Assembly (NCBI RefSeq): GCF_001766675.1
Contig: NZ_MJLT01000034.1
Span: 62,001 to 126,000 of the forward strand
Direction of reading: 5' to 3'
DNA from: Arthrobacter sp. SW1
Lineage (GTDB): Bacteria > Actinomycetota > Actinomycetes > Actinomycetales > Micrococcaceae
Length of the DNA stretch: 64,000 nt
The position numbers and the translations under genes are program-made. Of this stretch, positions 53,044 through 61,012 are shown in pieces; the first letter of the stretch is position 1; each line of letters opens with the position of its first letter. The notes under the pieces were generated by a model, which made no database searches, was not told the origin of the DNA, and saw only the letters and a program-made list of their open reading frames with translations.

Positions 53044-54374
53044 GATGCGCTTTCGGTCATGCTGTGCAGCTTAGCGCGCAGATACTCCCGGACCCGTTGC
53101 TCCGTACTCAGGCTGATGGCCGTGCGGAGGTACTCTGCGGCCTCGAGCGGTTCGTCCGCGGATGCCAGGAGCTCGGCCCGGGCCGCGAAGTACGGCTGGA
53201 AGCGCTCGCAGTCAGAGCGGCGGGCTGCGGCCAGCTCATCCAGGCGCCTGAGTCCTGCCAGGGGTCCGTCGAGCCGGCCGAGCACCACGGCCTCCGCAAT
53301 CTGCGAACCCAACGTTGGTGCCACCCGGTTCAGTGCCGCGTACAGGGTGCCCAAGGCAGGCCAGTCCGTTCCGCCGCGGCGGGCCCGGTTCGCGTGCACG
53401 GCCTGGATGGCAGCTTCCAACTGGAAGCGCCCCGGCGTGCGGGAAGCTGCCGTTCGGGAACCGGAAGGCAGGGCCGATGCCCTCCGCAGGTACTCCTCGC
53501 CGCGTCCGATCATCACGGGGTTCCAAGCATCCGTGTCCTGCTCTTCCAAGGGAACATAAGCTCCGCCGGACGGACGGGACAGCAGGAACGCGGCCAAGGC
53601 GGCCAGCCCCCACGCCTCCGGTTCCGTTTCGAGGCTGCCGGCCACGAGCTCGGCCAGGAACAGGCCTTCGGCGAGCGTCGGACGCGGGCTCGCACCGCCG
53701 TCGTCGGGTGTTTCTGCAGTGGGAATCGCCAGGCAGCCGTACACGGCTTCCAGCACGGGCGGCAGCCGCTCCGGCAATATTTCAGGGCCGGGCACGGCGA
53801 AAGGAATCCGGGCGTCGCGGATGCGGCGCTTCGCGCGGACCAGGCGTTGCGCCATGGCAGCCGGCGGCACGGCGAACGCGGCGGCGATCTGGGCCGCCTC
53901 AAAGCCGAGGACGGTCTGCAGCATCAGGGGCGTGCGGACGTCCTCCGCGATGGCGGGGTGCGCGCAGACCAGCATGAGCGGCAGGCGGCGGTCGGGGAAA
54001 TCGGCGCCGGGGAAATCGGCGCCGGGAGAATCCGGCGCGGCGAAAGGCGAGGAAACGGGCATTGCAAGCTCCGGAAGGACGTCCAAAGATGCGGACAAGC
54101 GGTGCCGGGCGGACTTCCATTCGTCCCGCTGCCGGTTGCGGGCCACGGTCAGCAACCAGGCCTCGGGCCGCTGCGGCACACCGTCCGCCGGCCAGCGGCG
54201 CAACGCCTCCTCGAAGGCGTCTGCCAAGGCATCCTCGGCGAGCAGCACGTCTCCAGTGCCGCTGGCGAGGATGGCGAGCAGGCGGCCGTACGACGCGCGG
54301 GCGGCCAGTTCCGCGGCCGCCCGCGCCCCGCCGTCGCCGGCTGAGTCCGTGGACGTCAGGCGTTCGGCACCCAT
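53040..54374 (-). CDS. ECF42-type sigma factor with C-terminal extension
   Basis: 444 aa from ATG 54374. Sigma region 2 (AARASYGRLLAILASGTGDVLLAEDALADAFEEALRRWPADGVPQRPEAWLLTVARNRQRDEWKSARHR) and region 4 (APQIAAAFAVPPAAMAQRLVRAKRRIRDARI). The large helical C-terminal half (FLAELVAGSLETEPEAWGLAALAAFLLSRP...TPR-like) is typical of ECF42 sigma factors, which are genomically linked to DGPF-domain proteins such as the one upstream. It has a tandem linker (PGADFPGADFPDRR). Overlaps both neighbours; promoter targets are often their own operon. Confidence 0.88.
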   Translation of the reverse strand: MGAERLTSTDSAGDGGARAAAELAARASYGRLLAILASGTGDVLLAEDALADAFEEALRRWPADGVPQRPEAWLLTVARNRQRDEWKSARHRLSASLDVLPELAMPVSSPFAAPDSPGADFPGADFPDRRLPLMLVCAHPAIAEDVRTPLMLQTVLGFEAAQIAAAFAVPPAAMAQRLVRAKRRIRDARIPFAVPGPEILPERLPPVLEAVYGCLAIPTAETPDDGGASPRPTLAEGLFLAELVAGSLETEPEAWGLAALAAFLLSRPSGGAYVPLEEQDTDAWNPVMIGRGEEYLRRASALPSGSRTAASRTPGRFQLEAAIQAVHANRARRGGTDWPALGTLYAALNRVAPTLGSQIAEAVVLGRLDGPLAGLRRLDELAAARRSDCERFQPYFAARAELLASADEPLEAAEYLRTAISLSTEQRVREYLRAKLHSMTESAS

Positions 54375-54733
54375 GCGCCGTCCACGGTGTGCGTGGCGCC
54401 GGGGCGGACTTCCACGCTGCCCCACATCGCGCCGGGCGCCTGGCCGGCCCACTGGATGGCGGCGTCCAGGTCCGGCACGTCGATCAGGAAGTAGCCGCCC
54501 AGCTGCTCCTTGGTGTCGGCGAACGGGCCGTCCTGGATGCGCAGCTTGCCGTCGCGGTGCGTGATGGTGGTGCTCGCATGCGAAGGCTGCAGCACCTCCG
54601 CACCAAGCAGCACACCGGCCTGCTGGAGCGTGGCGGCGTAACTGTTCATCGCGGCTTCGCCTTGCTCCAGGACCTCGGGGCCGAGTTCCTCGGGGGACAT
54701 TTCCTGGTAGTGCATCAGCAGTGTGTAACGCAT
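54356..54733 (-). CDS. YciI-like DGPF protein, ECF42 partner
   Basis: 125 aa, ATG 54733 with gaggagatcacc upstream. MRYTLLMHYQEMSPEELGPEVLEQGEAAMNSYAATLQQAG, then the diagnostic DGPFADTKEQLGGYFLIDVPDLDAAIQWAGQAPGA. DGPF/YCII-related proteins occur together with ECF42 sigma factors and probably act in the same stress response; their exact biochemistry is unsettled. Its end overlaps the sigma gene by 19 bases, so this is the first gene of a three-gene operon. Confidence 0.9.
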   Translation of the reverse strand: MRYTLLMHYQEMSPEELGPEVLEQGEAAMNSYAATLQQAGVLLGAEVLQPSHASTTITHRDGKLRIQDGPFADTKEQLGGYFLIDVPDLDAAIQWAGQAPGAMWGSVEVRPGATHTVDGAWVPNA

Positions 54734-54830
54734 GGTGATCTCCTCCTTCATCCGATGGTGGCCCGTGGCGGGCTCACACTCAAGACGATCGGGGAGGGCG
54801 CCAATCGACAGCTTCAGGGCATTTCTTGGA

Positions 54831-54871
54831 GTGTACGTTCGTGCACCCTCTTGAAAGTGTACGTTCGTGCA
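54831..54871 (+). repeat. direct repeat gtgtacgttcgtgca
   Basis: Identical 15-mers at 54831-54845 and 54857-54871, 26 bases apart. The core tgtacgttcg is shared with the inverted arms at 6930-7012. Could be an interspersed element or a pair of binding sites. Confidence 0.7.
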
Positions 54872-55047
54872 CTGTGAGTAAGGTGGCGGAAAGCTGTTCC
54901 GTGCTCTTGGCAAGCAGGCATGCTGCAGCAGGCCTGGCAACGGCAAGCGACGCTGAAAGGCCTGAGATATGCCACTGGTCTCCCGGTGCTTGGCGGAAAT
55001 CCTTTGGATGTTTCGTCGTCGGCTAAAACGGGTCATCGGGATGTGAC

Positions 55048-55076
55048 TTGCATTCCCCGGCACGAGCTTTGAATAC
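55048..55076 (+). promoter_or_regulatory. candidate promoter of the secreted-peptide unit
   Basis: TTGCAT, 17 bases, GAATAC. It would place the transcription start about 43 bases before the GTG start of the precursor gene. Moderately matched hexamers, so the call is tentative. Confidence 0.3.
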
Positions 55077-55125
55077 TCTCCCCGAGGCAAGCCTTGCCTT
55101 TCTATTGAGCAGATTTGGGGGAAAT

Positions 55126-55767
55126 GTGAGATTCAAGAAAGTGTTCACGGCTGGAATCGGCGTGCTGCTGCTAGCGGGCCTAATGGCTCCTACCGCAGCA
55201 ACGGCAGCGGTGCCAAAGGCTGACGCTGGGGTGGTGAAGCAGATTGATGCCGACACCAAGAGTTTGACCACGATGTCCCGGATCCCCACCGAAGCTCAGC
55301 GCTTGGAAGGGATGAAAGCAGCCCAGGCGGTTGAGGCCGCCGACCCACAGGGCTTTGCCGAACGAGTGGCGCTGATCCGTGCTTCATCCAAGACAATGGC
55401 GTACCTGAAGAGCTTCAAGGGCCTTGACCTGAACGAACAGGTCGTAATCCTAGCGTCCGCGATGCCCACTGATGCGTTGACCGGGTTTACGCAGCTCGTG
55501 CAGGCTGGTGGGATCGAATTCAAGGTCACAGCTCTGAGGAACAGCTGGTTCCGCTCGGAAATGATCGTTCACGAACAGCCATTGATCCAGCCCCAAGACC
55601 TCGGCTCCCTGCCCCGCTGCCCCTCCGCCTGGGCAGCATTCTGGGCTTGGTTCGCAGTGAACGCCGCGACCTGCGGAGCTTTCGCACCGTTCCCAGTGGC
55701 TGCATTCGCATGTGCGGCTGGCTTTGCCGTGGGCGGTGCCATCATCGATTTCAACCGTGGATGCTGA
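55126..55767 (+). CDS. secreted precursor with Cys-bounded hydrophobic C-terminus (candidate bacteriocin)
   Basis: 213 aa from GTG 55126, with gggggaaat just upstream. Signal peptide VRFKKVFTAGIGVLLLAGLM with AxA cleavage near residue 28 (ATAAVP), then a polar, helical propeptide of about 135 residues, and a final 49-residue segment with Cys at 165, 183, 196 and 213 (the last residue): C-x17-C-x12-C-x16-C. That segment is strongly hydrophobic and aromatic-rich (CPSAWAAFWAWFAVNAATC). This layout (signal, pro-region, hydrophobic Cys-rich end) recalls SDP- and halocin C8-like antimicrobial peptide precursors. I do not recognise a named family. The next gene is a four-helix membrane protein. Codon and base use are less GC-rich than in the neighbours, consistent with transfer. 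Confidence 0.6.
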   Translation: MRFKKVFTAGIGVLLLAGLMAPTAATAAVPKADAGVVKQIDADTKSLTTMSRIPTEAQRLEGMKAAQAVEAADPQGFAERVALIRASSKTMAYLKSFKGLDLNEQVVILASAMPTDALTGFTQLVQAGGIEFKVTALRNSWFRSEMIVHEQPLIQPQDLGSLPRCPSAWAAFWAWFAVNAATCGAFAPFPVAAFACAAGFAVGGAIIDFNRGC

Positions 55768-55787
55768 CCGGAACGGAGAACACGCGA

Positions 55788-56150
55788 ATGTCCAACAAAT
55801 CCAGGTATTGGTTCACCCTTAGCGTTCTTCTTGCTGCGGTGGTGATCACTGTGGGGTTCGCTCCCGTGCCCTTGATCTTTGTCCTGGGCGGTCTCTTGAT
55901 CGTCGGGTTTATCGCTGCGGGAATGCTCTACGGTCAGTTCCAGAAGGACGCCATCCGAAGCGGGGCCTTGACTGCTGTCTTCCCGGTAATTGCAGCTATT
56001 GTTGCGTTCAATCTTGCGCTCCTGCTGCGCGGAAATGCTTGGGCGGGGATCCTGGTCCCGGTCTTGGCTGCAGCACTGTTCGTCAGCTGTTTTCTATGGT
56101 CGCGCAAACACGGCCCTTACGTGCCGCCAACGAGCGGCACTGCCGCCTAA
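55788..56150 (+). CDS. four-helix membrane protein, candidate immunity protein
   Basis: 120 aa from ATG 55788; starts 20 bases after the precursor gene, with ribosome site ggagaac. Four hydrophobic segments (YWFTLSVLLAAVVITVGF, LIFVLGGLLIVGFIAAGML, ALTAVFPVIAAIVAFNLAL, AGILVPVLAAALFVSCFLW), separated by short charged loops, and a hydrophilic tail. No recognised domain. Immunity proteins next to membrane-active peptides are often small multi-helix proteins, so this role is inferred from context only. Followed by a strong terminator. Confidence 0.6.
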   Translation: MSNKSRYWFTLSVLLAAVVITVGFAPVPLIFVLGGLLIVGFIAAGMLYGQFQKDAIRSGALTAVFPVIAAIVAFNLALLLRGNAWAGILVPVLAAALFVSCFLWSRKHGPYVPPTSGTAA

Positions 56151-56179
56151 GACCGGATAGCCTTCAAATATTCGTTCAT

Positions 56180-56218
56180 GCAAAATTGCTCCCCGAAAAT
56201 TTCGGGGAGCAATTTTGC
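56180..56218. terminator. strong bidirectional terminator
   Basis: A near-perfect 19-base palindromic pair, gcaaaattgctccccgaaa / tttcggggagcaattttgc, about a single central base; a realistic 17-bp stem. Lies between the convergent membrane-protein gene and the enolase-family gene and can stop transcription from both sides. Confidence 0.85.
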
Positions 56219-56237
56219 TGTAAGCCGCAAACCGCGG

Positions 56238-57350
56238 TCAGGCACCCACCTCGAAGCGCTCCACCGTCAGGTCTTCCAGCACGTCGAGGTCCACGTCCAC
56301 GCCGAGGCCGGGCTTGTCCGTCACCAGCACCTCGGGAATGCGGAATTCCAGGTTGCCGGGCTCGCGGGAGAACTTCACGGGGCCGGAAAGTTCAGTGGAC
56401 ACGATGGCCGGGTGAGCCAGGGCCAGGTGGTAGCCGGCGGCGGAGGCGATGCTGGTTTCCAGCATGGAGCCGATCTGCACGGAGAAACCGGCCAGTTCGG
56501 CCTGCGTCGCCAGGCGGTGGCAGGCCCGGATGCCGCCGCTCTTCTGCAGCTTGAGGTTCACCATGTCCACGCTGCGTGCCTTCACGAAACGGGCCAGGTC
56601 GCCCTGCGACACCACGGCCTCATCGGCCATGAGCCGCACGCCCACCTGGGCGCGGATGAGTTCGAAACCGTCCACGTCGTCGGCACGGATGGGCTGCTCC
56701 ACCCAGTCGATGCCGAACGGTTCCAGCGCGCGGATCATGTCGATCGCCGTCGCCGGGTCATCCCAGCCCTGGTTCGCGTCCACCCGGATCGCCAGGTCGT
56801 GGCCGATTGCCGCGCGCACCGCCCGGACGCGTTCGACGTCGAGCCCGTCCCTGCCGCCCAGCTTCATCTTCAGGTGCCGGAAGCCTTCCTCCCGCGCCTG
56901 GATGGCCTGCTCCGCGAGGAGCTCCGGGGGGAGGATGCTCATGACCCGCGCGATGGTGGGGTTCTCCGGCTTGCGCCCGCCCAGCAGGCTGTACACCGGC
57001 CGGCCGGAGGCCTTGCCCGCGAGGTCCCAGCAGGCGATGTCCACGGCCGCCTTCGCGGAACCGTTGCCCTTCATGGCGGCGTCCATGCGCTGGTGGATGG
57101 CGGTGATGTCGAAGGGATCAAGGCCGACGACGGCGGGCAGCAGCTCGGTGCGCAGCGCCTCCACCGCTCCTCCCGGAGTTTCTCCCGTGACGTGCGGGTC
57201 CGGGACGCTTTCGCCGTAGCCCACCAGGCCGTCGTCGGTCTCGAGGGCGAGCACGATGCTGGGCATGGTGCGGTACGTATCGTAGGCCACCACGAACGGT
57301 TCCTTGAGGGGAACCTCGATACGGGTGATGGTCGCTTTGGTGATTTTCAT
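56238..57350 (-). CDS. enolase-superfamily enzyme, muconate lactonizing subgroup
   Basis: 370 aa. Capping domain plus barrel: GSAKAAVDIACWDLAGKASGRPVYSLLGG, base pair Lys161/Lys163 (HLKMKLGG), metal ligands Asp191 (RVDANQGW), Glu218 (WVEQPI), Asp243 (MADEAV) and the second base Lys267 (VNLKLQKSGG). A KxK plus lone Lys fits epimerase/racemase chemistry (dipeptide epimerase or N-acyl amino-acid racemase) more than dehydration. Last gene of an operon with an acyltransferase and a polar amino-acid importer, which favours amino-acid or dipeptide isomerisation. Reaction not fixed by sequence. Confidence 0.85.
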   Translation of the reverse strand: MKITKATITRIEVPLKEPFVVAYDTYRTMPSIVLALETDDGLVGYGESVPDPHVTGETPGGAVEALRTELLPAVVGLDPFDITAIHQRMDAAMKGNGSAKAAVDIACWDLAGKASGRPVYSLLGGRKPENPTIARVMSILPPELLAEQAIQAREEGFRHLKMKLGGRDGLDVERVRAVRAAIGHDLAIRVDANQGWDDPATAIDMIRALEPFGIDWVEQPIRADDVDGFELIRAQVGVRLMADEAVVSQGDLARFVKARSVDMVNLKLQKSGGIRACHRLATQAELAGFSVQIGSMLETSIASAAGYHLALAHPAIVSTELSGPVKFSREPGNLEFRIPEVLVTDKPGLGVDVDLDVLEDLTVERFEVGA

Positions 57351-57360
57351 TCGGTGCCTT

Positions 57361-58125
57361 TCACATCACGGAGTTCAGGAACGCGACAGTGCGCGGGTTT
57401 TGCGGGTTGCCGATCACTTCGGCGGGGGAACCGGCCTCGACCACCACGCCGCCGTCCATGAACACCACGGTGTCCGCCACGCTGCGGGCAAAGCCGATTT
57501 CATGGGTCACCACGATCATGGTCATGCCGTCCGCGGCGAGCTGGCGCATCACGTCCAGCACATCGCCCACGAGTTCGGGGTCCAGGGCGGAGGTGGGCTC
57601 GTCGAAGAGCAGGAGTTCGGGGTCCATGGCCAGGGCCCGGGCGATCGCCACACGCTGCTGCTGGCCGCCGGACAGCTGGGCGGGGTAGTGCCCGGCCACA
57701 TGGGACAGGCCCACGCGTTCCAGCAGTTCGTAGGCGCGGGCCTTGGCCGCTTCGCGCTCGACCTTCTTCACGCCCACCGGCGCCGCCATGATGTTTTCCA
57801 GGGCGGTCATGTGCGGGAAGAGGTTGAAGCGCTGGAACACCATGCCGATGCCGCGGCGCTGCCGGGACACCTCGCGCGGATTCATCTCGAAGATCTTGCC
57901 GTGCCTGCGGGCGTAGCCCACCAGTTCGCCGCCCACTTCGATCCGGCCGCCGTCGATCCGTTCCAGGTGGTTGATGCAGCGCAGGAACGTGGACTTGCCG
58001 GAGCCGGACGGCCCCAGCAGGCACATGACCTCGCCCGGCTTGACCGTCAGCGAGACGCCCTTGAGGACCTCCACGTGGCCGTAGTTCTTGCGGACGTTGC
58101 GGGCCCGCAGCAGGGTTTCAGTCAT
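57361..58125 (-). CDS. polar amino-acid ABC importer ATPase
   Basis: 254 aa. Walker A GPSGSGKST, Q-loop GMVFQRFNLFPHMTALENI, signature LSGGQQQRVAIARALAM, Walker B LLLFDEPTSALDPELVGDVLDVMRQLA. HisP/GlnQ type. Its 5' end overlaps the permease gene by 4 bases, and it ends 10 bases before the enolase-family gene. Confidence 0.93.
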   Translation of the reverse strand: MTETLLRARNVRKNYGHVEVLKGVSLTVKPGEVMCLLGPSGSGKSTFLRCINHLERIDGGRIEVGGELVGYARRHGKIFEMNPREVSRQRRGIGMVFQRFNLFPHMTALENIMAAPVGVKKVEREAAKARAYELLERVGLSHVAGHYPAQLSGGQQQRVAIARALAMDPELLLFDEPTSALDPELVGDVLDVMRQLAADGMTMIVVTHEIGFARSVADTVVFMDGGVVVEAGSPAEVIGNPQNPRTVAFLNSVM

Positions 58126-59069
58126 CGCTTGGTCCTTTGCATGATGCGGCTTTGGATGCGGCTGAGCAGGGAGGGTGCGTGCGCCGCGGTGCCGCGGCCG
58201 TAGTGGCGCTCCAGGTAGTACTGCGGTACGGACAGCACCGAGGTGAGGAAGAGGTACCAGGCGCTGACCACCAGCAGCAGCTCCACCTGGCGCAGGTTCT
58301 GCGAGGAAATCTGGGTGGCCACCGTGTACAGCTCCAGGACCGCGATCACGGACAGCAGGGAGGTCTGCTTCAGCATGGAAATGGTCTCGTTGCCCATGGG
58401 CGGGATGATGACGCGCATGGCCTGCGGCAGCACCACCTTGAAGAGCGTGTACGACGGCGACATCCCCAGTGACGCTGCCGCCTCATGCTGGCCGGGGTCC
58501 ACCGAGAGCATGCCGCTGCGGATGATCTCCGCGGAGTACGCGGCCTGGTTCAGGGTCAGGGCGAGCAGGCCGGCCACGAACGCGGGCACCAGGGTGTTGG
58601 TGTCCACGGAGAAGATGGTGAAGTCCGTGAACGGCACGCCCAGGCTGATCTGCGAGTACAGCAGGCCAAGGTAACCCCAGAACACGATCTGGATCAGCAG
58701 CGGCGTTCCGCGGAACACCCACACGTAGAGCCAGGCGAAGGCGTTCATCACCGGGTTCTTGGACAGCCGCATCACGGCCAGCAGCACGCCCAGCACGGTG
58801 GAGACCAGCATAGCGATGACCGTGACCAGCAGGCTCAGGCCCACGCCGTTGATGATCTTCGGATTGAACAGGTACGTGGCGATCGTGGAGTGCTCGATGT
58901 TCGGGTTGGTCCACATCGAGGTGACCAGCCCCGCCAGGGCGAGTACCAGGACCCCGGCCACCACCCAACGCCAGGGATGGCGCAGCGGCACTGCGACGAC
59001 GTCGTCGTCCGTGTTGACGTCGGTGTCCACGGCGCCGGGCGCCGTCACCGCGGGGGCAAGCTTGCTCAC
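58122..59069 (-). CDS. polar amino-acid ABC importer permease
   Basis: 315 aa; GTG at 59069 overlaps the binding-protein stop (GTGA). A 35-residue hydrophilic N-terminus precedes the membrane domain. Loop motif AASLGMSPSYTLFKVVLPQAMRVIIPPMGNETISMLKQTSL is the HisM/GlnP EAA region. It would form a homodimer in the membrane with the ATPase from the next gene. The long upstream frame is a shadow of the binding-protein gene. Confidence 0.92.
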   Translation of the reverse strand: MSKLAPAVTAPGAVDTDVNTDDDVVAVPLRHPWRWVVAGVLVLALAGLVTSMWTNPNIEHSTIATYLFNPKIINGVGLSLLVTVIAMLVSTVLGVLLAVMRLSKNPVMNAFAWLYVWVFRGTPLLIQIVFWGYLGLLYSQISLGVPFTDFTIFSVDTNTLVPAFVAGLLALTLNQAAYSAEIIRSGMLSVDPGQHEAAASLGMSPSYTLFKVVLPQAMRVIIPPMGNETISMLKQTSLLSVIAVLELYTVATQISSQNLRQVELLLVVSAWYLFLTSVLSVPQYYLERHYGRGTAAHAPSLLSRIQSRIMQRTKR

Positions 59070-59992
59070 TTGACGTCCTTGCCCATGTTCATTCCGGCCT
59101 TCTTGACCGAGTAGTCGGAGAGCTCGTACTTCTTCAGGATCTCTTCGTAGCTGCCGTCCTTGATGATCGCCTCCATGGCCAGCAGCAGCGCCTTGCTCAG
59201 CTCCGCGTCCTTCTTCAGCACGCCGATGCCGGTGTAGACGGGCTCGTAACCGGCGGGGTTGGAGGGATCGCGGACGATGTCGAAGACCTTGCCGTCGCCC
59301 GCGGTCTTGGCCGCGTAGGCTGCCGGGGCGGAGTCCACCACTTCGGCGCTCGCCTTGCCTGCGCGGACGGCGGTCTGCACATCGGTTTCCATGGGCAGTT
59401 CCATGACGTTGACCGGTGCTGCGCCCTTGTCCTTGCACTTCTGTTCGTAGCCGCGCAGGATGTCGCCCTGCACGGTGGCCTTCTGGACGGCGACCGTTTT
59501 TCCGCAGAGATCCAGCGCCGTGGTGATGTTCTCCGGGTTGCCCTCCTTGACCAGGATGGAGAACCCGGCGTGCAGGTAGTCCACGAAGTCCAGGGTCTTC
59601 TGGCGTTCCGGGGTGTCGTTCATGCCGGACATGATGATGTCGTTCTTGCCGGACTGCAGGGACGGAATGATGCTGTCGAAGGCCTGCTTCTGCAGTTCCA
59701 GCTTCACGCCGAGCTTGGCGCCCAATGCCGCTGCGAGGTCCACGTCCAGGCCGGTGAGCTTCTGGTTTTCGTCGAACATTTCCAGCGGCGGGTACGGGAT
59801 GTCCGAGGCCACCTTGATGACGCCGGCGCTCTTGAAGCGTTCCGGGAGGGCAGCCGCTGCGGCGGGATCGGCGTCGGCGGTGGAGACGGGCTTGCCGCTT
59901 TCGGCCGGGGTGGCGGCACCGCCGCAGGCGCTCAGGCCGAGCACGACGGGAAGGGCAGTGGCGCAGAGGAGGTAACGGAGGGAGGTTTTCAT
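59066..59992 (-). CDS. polar amino-acid ABC importer substrate-binding lipoprotein
   Basis: 308 aa from ATG 59992, with ggagg 6 bases upstream. Signal peptide and lipobox VVLGLSAC (Cys23); family 3 binding protein: KVASDIPYPPLEMFDENQKLTGLDVDLAAALGAKLGVKLELQKQAFDSIIPSLQSGKNDIIMSGMNDTPERQKTLDFVDYL. Anchored outside the membrane; delivers an amino acid, N-acyl amino acid or dipeptide. 32 bases after the acyltransferase gene. Confidence 0.93.
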   Translation of the reverse strand: MKTSLRYLLCATALPVVLGLSACGGAATPAESGKPVSTADADPAAAAALPERFKSAGVIKVASDIPYPPLEMFDENQKLTGLDVDLAAALGAKLGVKLELQKQAFDSIIPSLQSGKNDIIMSGMNDTPERQKTLDFVDYLHAGFSILVKEGNPENITTALDLCGKTVAVQKATVQGDILRGYEQKCKDKGAAPVNVMELPMETDVQTAVRAGKASAEVVDSAPAAYAAKTAGDGKVFDIVRDPSNPAGYEPVYTGIGVLKKDAELSKALLLAMEAIIKDGSYEEILKKYELSDYSVKKAGMNMGKDVK

Positions 59993-60024
59993 GGGGGACT
60001 CCTGAGATGTTGGGGCGGGGCAGG

Positions 60025-60909
60025 CTAGCGGGCTGCTTGCTGGCGGCTGAGGCGGTACCAGCCGGTACGGGTGACGGCGTCGGCGTGGTAGCCGGCGGCG
60101 AAGGCGGTTTCGAAGGATTCGCGCATGGTGCTGCGCCAGAGGGCGGCCTGTTCCGGATCGGCGGAACGCAGGGCCACGATGTCCCGGGGTGCGCGGCACC
60201 AGAGGGTGCCGTTCGCGTCCATAAGCTGCGGCCCGCCGTCGGGCCCGTCTTTCAGGACGGTCGCGGCACCGGGCTCCGGGAGCTCGACGTCGGTGGGCCG
60301 GCCTTCGCTGCAGTCGATGCTTTCCTGCGAGGACAGCGGCCAGACGGCCACCAGGCGGTCGCTTTCGTCGTTGGCATTGATTTCGTCTTCCATCAGGCCG
60401 TAGAAGTTGCGCTCGTATTCGTCCACATGGGCGCCCAGCTTGCTGAGGTTGAAGCGGGCGTTGCGGCTGACCAGCGGATCGAAAGTCCAGGTCATGGTTT
60501 CGATGCCGCGGTCCAGCGACCAGGCGCGCTGGTGCTGCTTGAGGGCGAAGCCGACGCCTTTGTCCGCGACGCCCGGGGCCACGCCCGCGATGAACGAGTA
60601 AGTGGCAGCATCACCCGGCGTGACGATCGCGACAGCGGCGCCGCAGAGGGTGCCGTCCGGCAGGTACGCGGCGGAGATGTTGCAGCCGGCGTGCGAGATG
60701 GCGCGCAGGATGTCGAAGGGGACGGGTGCGCCGTGCGGGGACGTGCCCCAGATGCTGACGAGCAGGCCTTCGATGTCCCGGAGCTTCTCGCGGTCCGACT
60801 CCTCGATGACCGTGACGCCGGCCCGGTCAGCGGCCGCGGTGGCTGCTTCCCTGGCCTGGCGTGCTGCGGGATGTGCTTCAACAGGCTGCCTTAAAACAGT
60901 GAGTGACAT
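60025..60909 (-). CDS. COG3375-type GNAT acyltransferase, possibly amino-acid N-acyl(succinyl)transferase
   Basis: 294 aa from ATG 60909; the longer upstream frame runs across the operator region and is rejected. GNAT fold: REKLRDIEGLLVSIWGTSPHGAPVPFDILRAISHAGCNISAAYL, then LPDGTLCGAAVAIVTPG, GVGFALKQHQRAWSLDRGIETMTWTFDPLVSRNARFNLSKLGAHVDEYERNFYG and the C-terminal FTMRESF-like region. This family occurs with NAAAR/OSBS-type enzymes and, in Geobacillus, is the succinyltransferase of a D- to L-amino-acid pathway. That is my recollection of the literature, used as a hypothesis here. First gene of the operon, divergent from PucR. Confidence 0.8.
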   Translation of the reverse strand: MSLTVLRQPVEAHPAARQAREAATAAADRAGVTVIEESDREKLRDIEGLLVSIWGTSPHGAPVPFDILRAISHAGCNISAAYLPDGTLCGAAVAIVTPGDAATYSFIAGVAPGVADKGVGFALKQHQRAWSLDRGIETMTWTFDPLVSRNARFNLSKLGAHVDEYERNFYGLMEDEINANDESDRLVAVWPLSSQESIDCSEGRPTDVELPEPGAATVLKDGPDGGPQLMDANGTLWCRAPRDIVALRSADPEQAALWRSTMRESFETAFAAGYHADAVTRTGWYRLSRQQAAR

Positions 60910-60957
60910 TCCTCCACTATCGCTACGCGTTCGGGCGCATGGCTTTAGGGTGTGGCA

Positions 60958-60993
60958 CCAAGCTTTCTCTCTTGGCTTGTGGTTTCCCACAAG
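60958..60993. promoter_or_regulatory. palindromic operator candidate between PucR and its operon
   Basis: CTTGTGG-TTTC-CCACAAG (60976-60993) is a perfect 7-4-7 palindrome; CCAAG..CTTGG lies next to it (60958-60975). Both sit in the 103-base gap between the divergent pucR-like and acyltransferase genes, so they are candidate PucR-binding sites. Confidence 0.5.
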
Positions 60994-61012
60994 GTCGGAT
61001 AGCTTGCCGGGC

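Larger units (their letters stand above)
54734..55125. promoter_or_regulatory. 392-base divergent intergenic region
   Basis: No gene seen. It separates the DGPF-sigma operon from the divergent secreted-peptide pair. It contains a direct repeat at 54831-54871 and a plausible promoter near the secreted protein (55048-55076). The middle (54880-55040) is unremarkable non-coding sequence with lower GC than the surrounding genes. Confidence 0.4.
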
